Origin: an uncultured Lachnospiraceae bacterium
Lineage (GTDB): Bacteria; Bacillota; Clostridia; Lachnospirales; Lachnospiraceae
Reading direction: 5' to 3'
Length of the DNA: 7,007 nt
Assembly: GCA_902782715.1 (NCBI GenBank)
Contig: CACZOG010000055.1
Location: forward strand, 1 to 7,007
Positions 1 through 5,410 of the stretch are shown piece after piece (the first letter of the stretch is position 1; each line of letters starts with the position of its first letter). The position numbers and the translations under genes are program-made. Below the pieces are notes generated by a model, which saw nothing but the letters and a program-made list of their open reading frames with translations, was not told where the DNA came from and did not search any database.

Positions 1-90
1 AATGGTATCACATACGCCACTATTAGTCAAATTGCGCAATATAATATAAAACCGATATTTTGGATCTTTAAGGGAGATCGAATATTATAA
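1..90 (+). CDS. C-terminal end of an upstream protein, possibly a LysM domain (partial)
   Basis: An open frame enters from the left edge in frame 1 and ends at TAA 88-90, giving 29 residues. They read roughly GITYATISQIAQYN, then a short stretch, then IFKGDRIL. This resembles the second half of a LysM peptidoglycan-binding repeat, where a helix ending in YN is followed by a loop and a terminal I-(F/Y)-x-G-(D/Q)-x-(I/L) strand. LysM repeats often sit at the extreme C-terminus of secreted wall-binding proteins, which fits the stop right after the strand. The loop appears one residue shorter than the usual repeat, and the start lies outside the window. The fragment is short, so the LysM reading is a tentative inference. 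Nothing shows what the rest of the protein does. Confidence 0.4.
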   Translation, partial: NGITYATISQIAQYNIKPIFWIFKGDRIL

Positions 91-216
91 AAATAAATTG
101 GGAAATAGCAATCTTTAATAGGATTGCATCGAATAGAAACTTTGAATGAATTGAATATAGCATTGCGATTTCGTAGTGTCAAGTTTAGCCGACAAAAAAG
201 AATTATAAAAAATGTG
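91..216. other. AT-rich intergenic region upstream of the peroxide operon
   Basis: No convincing gene, RNA or terminator is visible between the stop of the upstream frame and the -35 box at 217. The only structure is a 6-bp inverted repeat, GCAATC (108-113) and GATTGC (122-127), with an 8-nt spacer. It lacks a following T-run, so it is not a convincing intrinsic terminator. The octamer GATTGCAT at 122-129 recurs at 233-240, where it forms the left flank of the OhrR-type operator. Confidence 0.5.
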
Positions 217-245
217 TTGACAAAACAAAATAGATTGCATACAAT
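217..245 (+). promoter_or_regulatory. Sigma-A-type promoter of the peroxidase-ohrR-trx operon
   Basis: A perfect -35 box TTGACA lies at 217-222. After a 17-nt spacer comes a -10 box TACAAT at 240-245, one mismatch from TATAAT. Transcription should start near 252, leaving a leader of about 34 nt before the ATG at 286. The -10 box lies inside the left arm of the OhrR-like palindrome, so a bound repressor would block RNA polymerase. This strong promoter under tight repression is the arrangement expected of an inducible stress operon. Confidence 0.88.
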
Positions 246-261
246 TTAATTGTACACAATC
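233..261. promoter_or_regulatory. OhrR-type operator (perfect 15-bp palindrome with symmetric flanks)
   Basis: The core TACAATTTAATTGTA (240-254) is a perfect 7-1-7 palindrome and matches the TACAATT-N-AATTGTA element bound by B. subtilis OhrR. Dyad symmetry extends outward: GATTG at 233-237 mirrors CAATC at 257-261, and only the two positions in between on each side (238-239 against 255-256) break it. In total 12 of 14 pairs around the centre at 247 are complementary. The site covers the -10 box and predicted start of transcription. A gene for an OhrR-like protein lies in the same operon, so autoregulation is the natural inference. Confidence 0.85.
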
Positions 262-285
262 GAAATACAAAAAGGAGGTACACAG

Positions 286-837
286 ATGGGATTTTACGAT
301 TTGACTGTAACTGCAAGAGACGGCAGTGAAGTATCAATGAAAGATTTTGAAAATAAAGTAGTCCTGGTAGTAAATACCGCAACAGGATGCGGATTCACTC
401 CTCACTATAAACCTTTGGAAGAGATGTATGAGAAATACCATGACAGAGGATTCGAGATAGTGGATGTTCCCTGCAACCAGTTCGCAGGACAGACACCCGG
501 AACGGATGATGAGATCCATGAATTCTGTACACTTAAGTACAATATTCAGTTCCCCCAGATGAAGAAATCCGATGTGAACGGCGAGAATGCGATTGAACTT
601 TTCAAATATCTCAAGTCTCAGAAGACCTTCGAAGGATTTGGTAAAGGACCGAAGGCTGTTGCAATGTCGGCAATGCTTAAAGGCATTGACAAGGATTATA
701 AAAACAACTCGGAGATCAAGTGGAACTTCACTAAGTTTATCGTAAACAGAAAAGGCGAAGTGGTGGCAAGATTCGAACCGACGATTGATATGAAGGTTGT
801 TGAAAAATTCGTAGCAGATCTTATGGCAGAGGCTTAA
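286..837 (+). CDS. Glutathione peroxidase family protein (Cys type, probably thioredoxin-dependent)
   Basis: This 183-residue cytosolic thioredoxin-fold peroxidase would reduce hydrogen peroxide or organic hydroperoxides. Visible family motifs are NTATGCGFT with the peroxidatic Cys35 (Cys, not selenocysteine), PCNQFAGQTPG (62-72) with Gln69, and KWNFTKF (145-151) with Trp146 and Asn147. Together these give the full Cys-Gln-Trp-Asn tetrad. Cys81 (EFC, before KYNIQFP) sits where the resolving Cys of 2-Cys, thioredoxin-dependent members lies. Clostridia commonly lack glutathione, and a thioredoxin gene is two genes downstream, so thioredoxin is the likely reductant. The ATG at 286 is chosen because AGGAGG (273-278) sits 7 nt upstream. 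An in-frame TTG at 250 lies inside the operator, before the predicted transcript start. Length is normal (about 160-185 aa). The symbol is left blank because gpo, gpx, bsaA and btuE are all used for this family. Confidence 0.95.
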   Translation: MGFYDLTVTARDGSEVSMKDFENKVVLVVNTATGCGFTPHYKPLEEMYEKYHDRGFEIVDVPCNQFAGQTPGTDDEIHEFCTLKYNIQFPQMKKSDVNGENAIELFKYLKSQKTFEGFGKGPKAVAMSAMLKGIDKDYKNNSEIKWNFTKFIVNRKGEVVARFEPTIDMKVVEKFVADLMAEA

Positions 838-849
838 GAGGTACATTAG

Positions 850-1293
850 ATGAGTAAATACGATTGTTTGAAACTTGAAAACCAGTTATGTTTTCCGCTT
901 TATGCCTGCGCTAAAGCAGTTACAAGACACTATAAACCTTTACTCGATGAATTTGATCTTACCTACACGCAGTACATCACAATGATGGTAATGTGGGAAA
1001 GAAAAAGCGCGAGCGTAAAAGAGATCGGCGAATGCCTTTATCTTGATTCCGGAACGCTTACTCCTTTGATCAACAAGCTTGAAAGCAAGGGTTATATAGA
1101 AAAGCACAGAAGCGATGATGATGCAAGAGGAGTGGTTGTCAGCATAACGGAGGCAGGAAAGAAGTTACGTGACAAAATGGTCAAAGTACCAAACGCCATG
1201 GGCGGATGCGTGGCTTTATCCGAAAAAGAAGCAGAGGAATTATACAATCTTTTATACAAGATACTTAAACATTTCGATGATATAGATTCATAA
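850..1293 (+). CDS. ohrR: OhrR-like MarR-family organic peroxide sensor and repressor
   Basis: This 147-residue MarR-type winged-helix protein carries the OhrR N-terminal signature LENQLCFPLYACAK. Cys14 matches the peroxide-sensing Cys15 of B. subtilis OhrR, and Tyr18 and Tyr28 match the two tyrosines that hydrogen-bond to it. The DNA-binding part runs from about SVKEIGECLYLDSGTLTPLINKLE (recognition helix near 66-78) to the wing SDDDARG (88-94). Cys120 lies 106 residues after Cys14, close to the spacing of the resolving Cys in 2-Cys OhrR of Xanthomonas, so this may be a disulfide-switch type. Cys6, Cys20 and Cys62 are additional. The gene follows the peroxidase by 12 nt, with AGAGG (837-841) as ribosome site. 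It probably represses its own operon through the palindrome at 240-254. The operator match makes OhrR much more likely than a generic MarR regulator. Confidence 0.9.
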   Translation: MSKYDCLKLENQLCFPLYACAKAVTRHYKPLLDEFDLTYTQYITMMVMWERKSASVKEIGECLYLDSGTLTPLINKLESKGYIEKHRSDDDARGVVVSITEAGKKLRDKMVKVPNAMGGCVALSEKEAEELYNLLYKILKHFDDIDS

Positions 1294-1310
1294 ACAAGGA
1301 GGAAATAATT

Positions 1311-1622
1311 ATGGCAGTTATTCACATTACAGAGAACGAATTTGAAGAGAAAGTTTTAAAGAACACAAAACCCGTATTTGTAGATTTTTTTGCAACATGG
1401 TGCGGACCTTGCCAGATGATGGCTCCGCTTCTTGAGGAAGCATCCGAAGAGAATCCCGATGTGGATTTCTTCGCGATCGATATCGACGATGCTGAGGAGA
1501 CAGCAGAAAAGTACGGTGTTATGAGCATCCCCAACATGGTTCTTTTCAAAAACGGGGAGGTTGCAGACAGAATCATCGGCAAGACAGGCAAGCAGAACAT
1601 CAACAGCATGGTAAGAAAGTAA
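1311..1622 (+). CDS. trxA: Thioredoxin
   Basis: This 103-residue single-domain thioredoxin has the classical active site WCGPC at 30-34 within FVDFFATWCGPCQMMAP, the buried Asp25, and the cis-proline at Pro74 (SIPN, where most thioredoxins have IPT). It ends in the usual FKNGEV and G-x-x-G strand-helix region. It is a cytosolic dithiol-disulfide carrier, normally recharged by thioredoxin reductase, which is not in this window. AAGGAGG (1296-1302) lies 8 nt before the ATG, and the gene starts 17 nt after ohrR. Its place as third gene of a peroxide operon suggests a dedicated electron donor for the peroxidase, and perhaps for oxidised OhrR. It could instead be one of several thioredoxins in the genome, so the symbol trxA is a family label. 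Confidence 0.95.
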   Translation: MAVIHITENEFEEKVLKNTKPVFVDFFATWCGPCQMMAPLLEEASEENPDVDFFAIDIDDAEETAEKYGVMSIPNMVLFKNGEVADRIIGKTGKQNINSMVRK

Positions 1623-1646
1623 AACCGAATTTATTTCTTCATCACT

Positions 1647-1685
1647 GATACCGGACACTCATTTGAGGGCCCGGTATCTTTTTTT
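1647..1685 (+). terminator. Intrinsic terminator of the peroxide operon
   Basis: GATACCGG (1647-1654) pairs perfectly with CCGGTATC (1671-1678), forming an 8-bp stem. The 16-nt loop could itself pair CTC with GAG. A run of seven T residues follows at 1679-1685. The hairpin begins 25 nt after the thioredoxin stop codon. There is no matching T-run on the opposite strand, so it acts in the + direction only. Confidence 0.9.
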
Positions 1686-1701
1686 GACTTTACGCACATA
1701 A

Positions 1702-1734
1702 GAAAGCGGGGGAACGCTTTCGTTGTCCCCTTTC
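1702..1734. repeat. Overlapping inverted repeats with two alternative hairpins
   Basis: GAAAGCG (1702-1708) and CGCTTTC (1715-1721) form a perfect 7-bp stem around a 6-nt loop. The same left-hand bases can instead pair further downstream: AACG (1713-1716) with CGTT (1721-1724), GGGG (1708-1711) with CCCC (1727-1730), and GAAA (1702-1705) with TTTC (1731-1734). The two folds exclude each other. The element lies between the unit 1 terminator and the argB promoter, ending 14 nt upstream of the -35 box. It would be transcribed only by read-through from the upstream unit. No T-run follows, so it is not a plain terminator. Its function is unknown. Confidence 0.5.
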
Positions 1735-1747
1735 AGTCGGTTTAGTG

Positions 1748-1776
1748 TTGAATTGATAAGGTTTTTGTTGTAAAAT
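1748..1776 (+). promoter_or_regulatory. Sigma-A-type promoter of the argB-argD unit
   Basis: A -35 box TTGAAT (1748-1753) and a -10 box TAAAAT (1771-1776) are separated by 17 nt. Each is close to consensus. Transcription should begin near 1783, giving a leader of about 48 nt before the argB ATG at 1831. I see no clear ARG box (TGAAT and ATTCA half-sites) overlapping it, so the sequence does not show whether ArgR acts here. Confidence 0.75.
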
Positions 1777-1787
1777 AAATAGACTAT

Positions 1788-1807
1788 GGTTTTCTTTTAA
1801 GAGAACC
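1788..1807 (+). promoter_or_regulatory. Leader hairpin upstream of the argB ribosome site
   Basis: GGTTTTCT (1788-1795) pairs with AGAGAACC (1800-1807) through eight pairs, one of them G-U, around a TTTA loop. It sits near the predicted 5' end of the argB transcript and 10 nt before GGAGG (1818-1822). There is no T-run and no recognisable riboswitch or T-box. A role in transcript stability or translation is possible but only inferred. Confidence 0.45.
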
Positions 1808-1830
1808 GATTTCCAACGGAGGCATTAGTG

Positions 1831-2715
1831 ATGGAAAAAGATATGGAACAATTCCTTGAAAAAGCAGGCGTGCTTGTTGAGGCACTTCCCTATATACAGA
1901 AATACAACCGTAAGATCATAGTTGTAAAATACGGCGGTTCGGCCATGACCAACGTTGAACTTCAGAAAAAGGTCATTGAGGACGTTGTTCTTTTAAAACT
2001 CGTAGGCTTTAAGCCCATTATCGTTCATGGCGGCGGCAAGGAAATAAGCAGATGGGTTGATAAGGTAGGCAAAACACCCGAGTTCGTCAACGGTTTAAGA
2101 GTTACCGATGCCGAGACAATGGAAATTGCCGAGATGGTTCTTAACAAAGTCAACAAATCACTTGTTGCAATGGTTCAGGAACTCGGCGTAAAAGCTGTCG
2201 GAATCTCCGGTAAAGACGGCGGTCTTTTGAAAGTTAACAAGAAATTTGCAGACGGAAAAGACATCGGATTTGTTGGCGATATCAAGGAAGTAAATGCGAA
2301 GGTTATTTACGATCTTTTAAGCAATGATTTCCTTCCCATAGTTGCTCCGATCGGTCTTGATGATGATTTTAATACATACAATATCAATGCGGATGATGCG
2401 GCATGCGAGATCGCAAAGGCTGTAGGTGCTGAGAAGCTTGCTTTCCTTACCGATATCGAAGGCCTTTACAGAGACATCAACGATAAGTCTTCTTTTATAT
2501 CAAAGATCACGGTTTCCGATGCAAAGAAGCTTATTGAATCCGGTACTCTCGGAGGCGGAATGCTTCCCAAACTTACGAACTGCACCAATGCAATGGAAGC
2601 AGGCGTAAACAGAGTCCATATTCTTGACGGCAGAATTCCTCATTGTCTGCTTCTCGAGATCTTCACCAGAGAAGGTATCGGAACAATGATCATGCCGGAC
2701 TCCGACGAAGAATAA
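1831..2715 (+). CDS. argB: Acetylglutamate kinase (ArgB)
   Basis: This 294-residue cytosolic enzyme phosphorylates N-acetyl-L-glutamate with ATP, the second step of arginine synthesis. Amino-acid-kinase motifs run in order: VVKYGGSAM with Lys33, GGGKE (67-71), NINADDAA with Asn184 and Asp188, LTDIEGLYRD, and GGGMLPK ending in Lys247. Lys33, Asn184, Asp188 and Lys247 match Lys8, Asn158, Asp162 and Lys217 of the E. coli enzyme. The N-terminal extension (about 6-25, QFLEKAGVLVEALPYIQKY) matches the N-helix of hexameric, arginine-inhibited kinases such as that of Thermotoga, so feedback inhibition by arginine is likely. Length is normal for that class. GGAGG (1818-1822) lies 8 nt before the ATG at 1831. 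An in-frame GTG at 1828 is possible but only 5 nt away. argD follows 23 nt after the stop. argC and argJ are not in the window. Confidence 0.97.
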   Translation: MEKDMEQFLEKAGVLVEALPYIQKYNRKIIVVKYGGSAMTNVELQKKVIEDVVLLKLVGFKPIIVHGGGKEISRWVDKVGKTPEFVNGLRVTDAETMEIAEMVLNKVNKSLVAMVQELGVKAVGISGKDGGLLKVNKKFADGKDIGFVGDIKEVNAKVIYDLLSNDFLPIVAPIGLDDDFNTYNINADDAACEIAKAVGAEKLAFLTDIEGLYRDINDKSSFISKITVSDAKKLIESGTLGGGMLPKLTNCTNAMEAGVNRVHILDGRIPHCLLLEIFTREGIGTMIMPDSDEE

Positions 2716-2738
2716 ATGCGATTAAGGATGAAAAAGAT

Positions 2739-3932
2739 ATGATGCAACAGTACATAGATCAGGCAGAAGAATATATTCTTCACACATATAACAGGTATCA
2801 GGTCGTATTCGACCACGGCGACGGAGTTAATCTCTATGACACCGACGGAAAGGAATATCTCGATTTCGTATCGGGAATCGGTGTTTTTGCGCTCGGATAC
2901 AATAACAAAAAATACAATGATGCCGTTAAAGCACAGGTAGATAAAATCCTTCATACTTCAAACTACTATTACAACGTGCCCGCTGCAGAGGCCGCTAAAG
3001 CCGTTGTAGAAGCTTCGGGAATGGATAAGGTATTCTTTACCAACTCAGGCGCCGAAGCTGTAGAGGGTGCCCTTAAAGTGGCAAGAAAGTATGCTTATTT
3101 AAAAGACGGCAAAACAGATCATGAAATAATTGCCATGCAGCATTCGTTCCACGGAAGAACATTCGGTGCTCTTTCCGTTACGGGTACGGACAAATACCGT
3201 GAGCCTTTCGGACCGATGATCGGAAATATCAAGTTCGCAAACATGAACGATCTTGATTCCGTTAAAGCACTTATTACGGATAAAACATGTGCGATCATCT
3301 GCGAAACACTTCAGGGCGAGGGAGGGATCCATCCTGCTACAGAAGAGTTTTTAAAAGGTCTTCGTGCACTTTGCGATGAGACAGGCGCACTGCTCATTTT
3401 AGATGAGATCCAGTGCGGTATGGGACGTACAGGATATATGTACTGCTGGCATAAGTATGGTGTAAAACCTGACGTGATGACTACGGCGAAAGCTCTCGGC
3501 GGCGGAATACCCATGGGTGCATTCCTTATGACCAAGGAAGTTGCAGATAATTCGCTTGTAGCGGGAGATCACGGCACAACTTACGGCGGCAATCCTCTTG
3601 CAGGTGCTGCCTGTGTTGAAGTTTTCAAACTGTACGAAGAGTTGAATATATGCGAAAATGCCAAAACCGTTGGCGCATATCTTTTCGACAGATTAGAGGA
3701 AATCAAAGAGAATTACGACGAAATAATCGATCACAGGGGAATGGGACTTATGCAGGGTCTTGAATTTAACAAGCCTGTAGCGGATGTGATTAACAATGCG
3801 CTTGATAACGGACTGGTTCTTATCAATGCGGGAACGAACATCATTCGTTTTCTTCCTCCTTTGATCGTTACAAAAGAAGATGTAGACAGAATGATTGCTG
3901 TTTTGAAAGAGGCAATTGAGAATGCACATTAG
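2739..3932 (+). CDS. argD: Acetylornithine aminotransferase (ArgD)
   Basis: This 397-residue class III, PLP-dependent aminotransferase converts N-acetylglutamate semialdehyde and glutamate to N-acetylornithine, and is cytosolic and usually dimeric. Landmarks are the phosphate-binding NSGAEA (102-107), HSFHGRTFGALS (from 135), ETLQGEGG, LDEIQCGMGRTG with Asp222 (contacts the PLP ring nitrogen) and Gln225, TTAKALGGG with the PLP Lys251, and GTTYGGNPLA. The start at 2739 is chosen because AAGGA (2724-2728) lies 10 nt upstream and the family normally begins near YIDQAEEYILHTYNRYQVV. Reading further upstream would overlap argB and adds residues unlike the family. A second ATG directly follows at 2742. 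It is very likely co-transcribed with argB. Related ornithine or succinylornithine aminotransferases are conceivable, but argB linkage favours ArgD. Confidence 0.96.
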   Translation: MMQQYIDQAEEYILHTYNRYQVVFDHGDGVNLYDTDGKEYLDFVSGIGVFALGYNNKKYNDAVKAQVDKILHTSNYYYNVPAAEAAKAVVEASGMDKVFFTNSGAEAVEGALKVARKYAYLKDGKTDHEIIAMQHSFHGRTFGALSVTGTDKYREPFGPMIGNIKFANMNDLDSVKALITDKTCAIICETLQGEGGIHPATEEFLKGLRALCDETGALLILDEIQCGMGRTGYMYCWHKYGVKPDVMTTAKALGGGIPMGAFLMTKEVADNSLVAGDHGTTYGGNPLAGAACVEVFKLYEELNICENAKTVGAYLFDRLEEIKENYDEIIDHRGMGLMQGLEFNKPVADVINNALDNGLVLINAGTNIIRFLPPLIVTKEDVDRMIAVLKEAIENAH

Positions 3933-5349
3933 AAGAAAGCTTTTTTCTGTTTTAGTAATATTGGCTATGACGGCTGCCGCTCTTTTCGGCGATCTTTATC
4001 CGGGCCGTTCGTTAATAGATCCAGATGCGGGACGTGATGAAAACAACACATTAACCATATGGTATACAGATTCATACATGGATGAGTATATCAGAAATGC
4101 TGCGGTTGTTTATGAAGAAAAAACCGGAGTGAAAGTTGTATCAACAAAGGTTGCAGGTCTTGAATTTCTTGAGGCTGTTCAGAAAGCTACCATTGATGAT
4201 AAAAACGGTCCCGATCTTTTTATTATCGGCAACGAATCTTTGGAGAAAGCATACCTTTCAGGTCTTTGTGATCAGGTCACGGATTCTAAAAGAGTGCTCA
4301 ATTCCACATATTTTCCTGAAGTTGCTTTAAATGCCGTAAGTTATTCGGATTCCAAACTCGGATATCCGTTGATTTTTGAGTGCTCTGTTTTCCTTTACAA
4401 CAGAACGCTTCTTGAGCAGATCGCGGCAAATTATAATGAGAATGCAGGCTCGTCAAGCGGATACGGTGAAGTTGATATTGAAGAAACAGAAGCTGAGTTT
4501 GTTGAAGTAACTGCTGACGAAATACTTCCCACATCGATCGTTGGCATTACCGAGTTCGCTCTTAATCAGACATTGCCCGAAGGAACAGAATCATATTACA
4601 AATGGTGTGTTTCCGATGTTTTGTATGAATACTGGTTCGCCGGAGCTTATATGAATGTAGGCGGTGAGAAGGGTGCTGACAGAGACGATATAGATATCTA
4701 CAATACCGAAAGCATGTACTGCTTAAAAGTGTTCCAGGATCTTAAACAGTTCTTCTCAATGGACGATCTGGACAAAGAGACTTACGAAGATGTTTTGAAT
4801 GAGTTCAAAGAAGGAAAAACACTTTTTATCATGGCTGACACCGATGTTATCGGTGAACTCGAAGCGGCTAAAAAAGACGAAAACAATCCTTTCGTATACG
4901 AATACGGTGTATCAAGCATCGGAATGCTCAATCACGAACTTAAGTCCAAAGGACTGTCGGTTACCAAACTTGTTGCGGTTAACGGTTTGTCCGAACATCA
5001 GCAGGAAGCTGAAGATTTTGCAAAATTCCTTTCGGTTGATTATTCGCCCAACCTTTATGCAAGAACAGGAAAATTCCCCTGCAACTATCAGAAAGAATAT
5101 CAGTATCCGCAGATGGAAGACGTTGTAAGAACATATGAGAACAGCGTATCTCTTCCGAAGATCGTTGAAACTTCCAACTACTGGGTATTAACAGAAATGG
5201 TATATACAAAAGCCTGGGACGGTGAAGATGTAAATGCTTTGTTAAGACAGCTTTCCGGACAGGTTAAGAAACAGATTTACGGAGTTTACGTTGAAGATCC
5301 TTATATTGAAACTCCGACAATTTCCGAAGATTATGTATTCGGTGAATAA
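3922..5349 (+). CDS. Exported extracellular solute-binding-like protein (family 1 type), no lipobox
   Basis: This 475-residue protein has a basic N-terminus (MHIRRK) and a hydrophobic segment at about 7-23, so it is exported or membrane-anchored. The mature part starts NTLTIWYTD (42-50). It continues with a helix, VYEEKTGVKV, a PDLFII strand, and a domain with LGYPLIFECSVFLYNRTLLEQ. This order is typical of MalE-like family 1 solute-binding proteins. No Cys occurs in the signal region, so it lacks the lipobox usual for Gram-positive binding proteins. It may be anchored by an uncleaved segment or released after AAA (18-20). An acidic, Ser/Gly/Glu-rich stretch near 170-205 interrupts the fold and is probably a loop or insertion. 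The ATG at 3922 overlaps the argD end by 11 nt, and AAGAGG (3907-3912) is its ribosome site. No ABC permease or ATPase is nearby. The ligand is unknown. Confidence 0.75.
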   Translation: MHIRRKLFSVLVILAMTAAALFGDLYPGRSLIDPDAGRDENNTLTIWYTDSYMDEYIRNAAVVYEEKTGVKVVSTKVAGLEFLEAVQKATIDDKNGPDLFIIGNESLEKAYLSGLCDQVTDSKRVLNSTYFPEVALNAVSYSDSKLGYPLIFECSVFLYNRTLLEQIAANYNENAGSSSGYGEVDIEETEAEFVEVTADEILPTSIVGITEFALNQTLPEGTESYYKWCVSDVLYEYWFAGAYMNVGGEKGADRDDIDIYNTESMYCLKVFQDLKQFFSMDDLDKETYEDVLNEFKEGKTLFIMADTDVIGELEAAKKDENNPFVYEYGVSSIGMLNHELKSKGLSVTKLVAVNGLSEHQQEAEDFAKFLSVDYSPNLYARTGKFPCNYQKEYQYPQMEDVVRTYENSVSLPKIVETSNYWVLTEMVYTKAWDGEDVNALLRQLSGQVKKQIYGVYVEDPYIETPTISEDYVFGE

Positions 5350-5410
5350 TTAAAAGAAGCGCTGTTCAGCGTGAATATAAGTCGGCTCGGGGGACACAAG
5401 GAGTTGACTT
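5350..5410. other. Short spacer between the binding-protein gene and comEA
   Basis: This 61-nt gap contains a small self-complementary sequence, CGCTGTTCAGCG (5360-5371), which could form a 4-bp stem with a GTTC loop. No T-run follows and no good promoter is visible, so read-through into comEA is expected. AAGGAG (5398-5403) is the comEA ribosome site, 7 nt before its ATG. Confidence 0.6.

Noticed and set aside
108..127. Inverted repeat GCAATC/GATTGC as a terminator of the upstream gene
   Set aside because: The stem is only 6 bp of mixed composition and no T-run follows.
250..285. In-frame TTG at 250 as an earlier start of the peroxidase
   Set aside because: It lies inside the operator, before the predicted start of transcription, and has no ribosome site. 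The ATG at 286 has a perfect AGGAGG 7 nt upstream and fits the family length.
1748..1780. ARG box for ArgR at the argB promoter
   Set aside because: Only a single TGAAT-like half-site is visible, with no matching ATTCA at the right distance.
2643..2738. Longer argD start overlapping the end of argB
   Set aside because: The extra 32 residues are an out-of-frame reading of the conserved argB C-terminus and do not resemble aminotransferases. AAGGA at 2724-2728 supports 2739.
5306..5334. Possible promoter TTGAAA with GATTAT for comEA
   Set aside because: The -10 match is weak and it lies inside the coding end of the binding-protein gene. Such chance matches are common in this composition.
5360..5371. 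Small palindrome CGCTGTTCAGCG as a terminator before comEA
   Set aside because: The stem is about 4 bp and no T-run follows, so it should not stop transcription.
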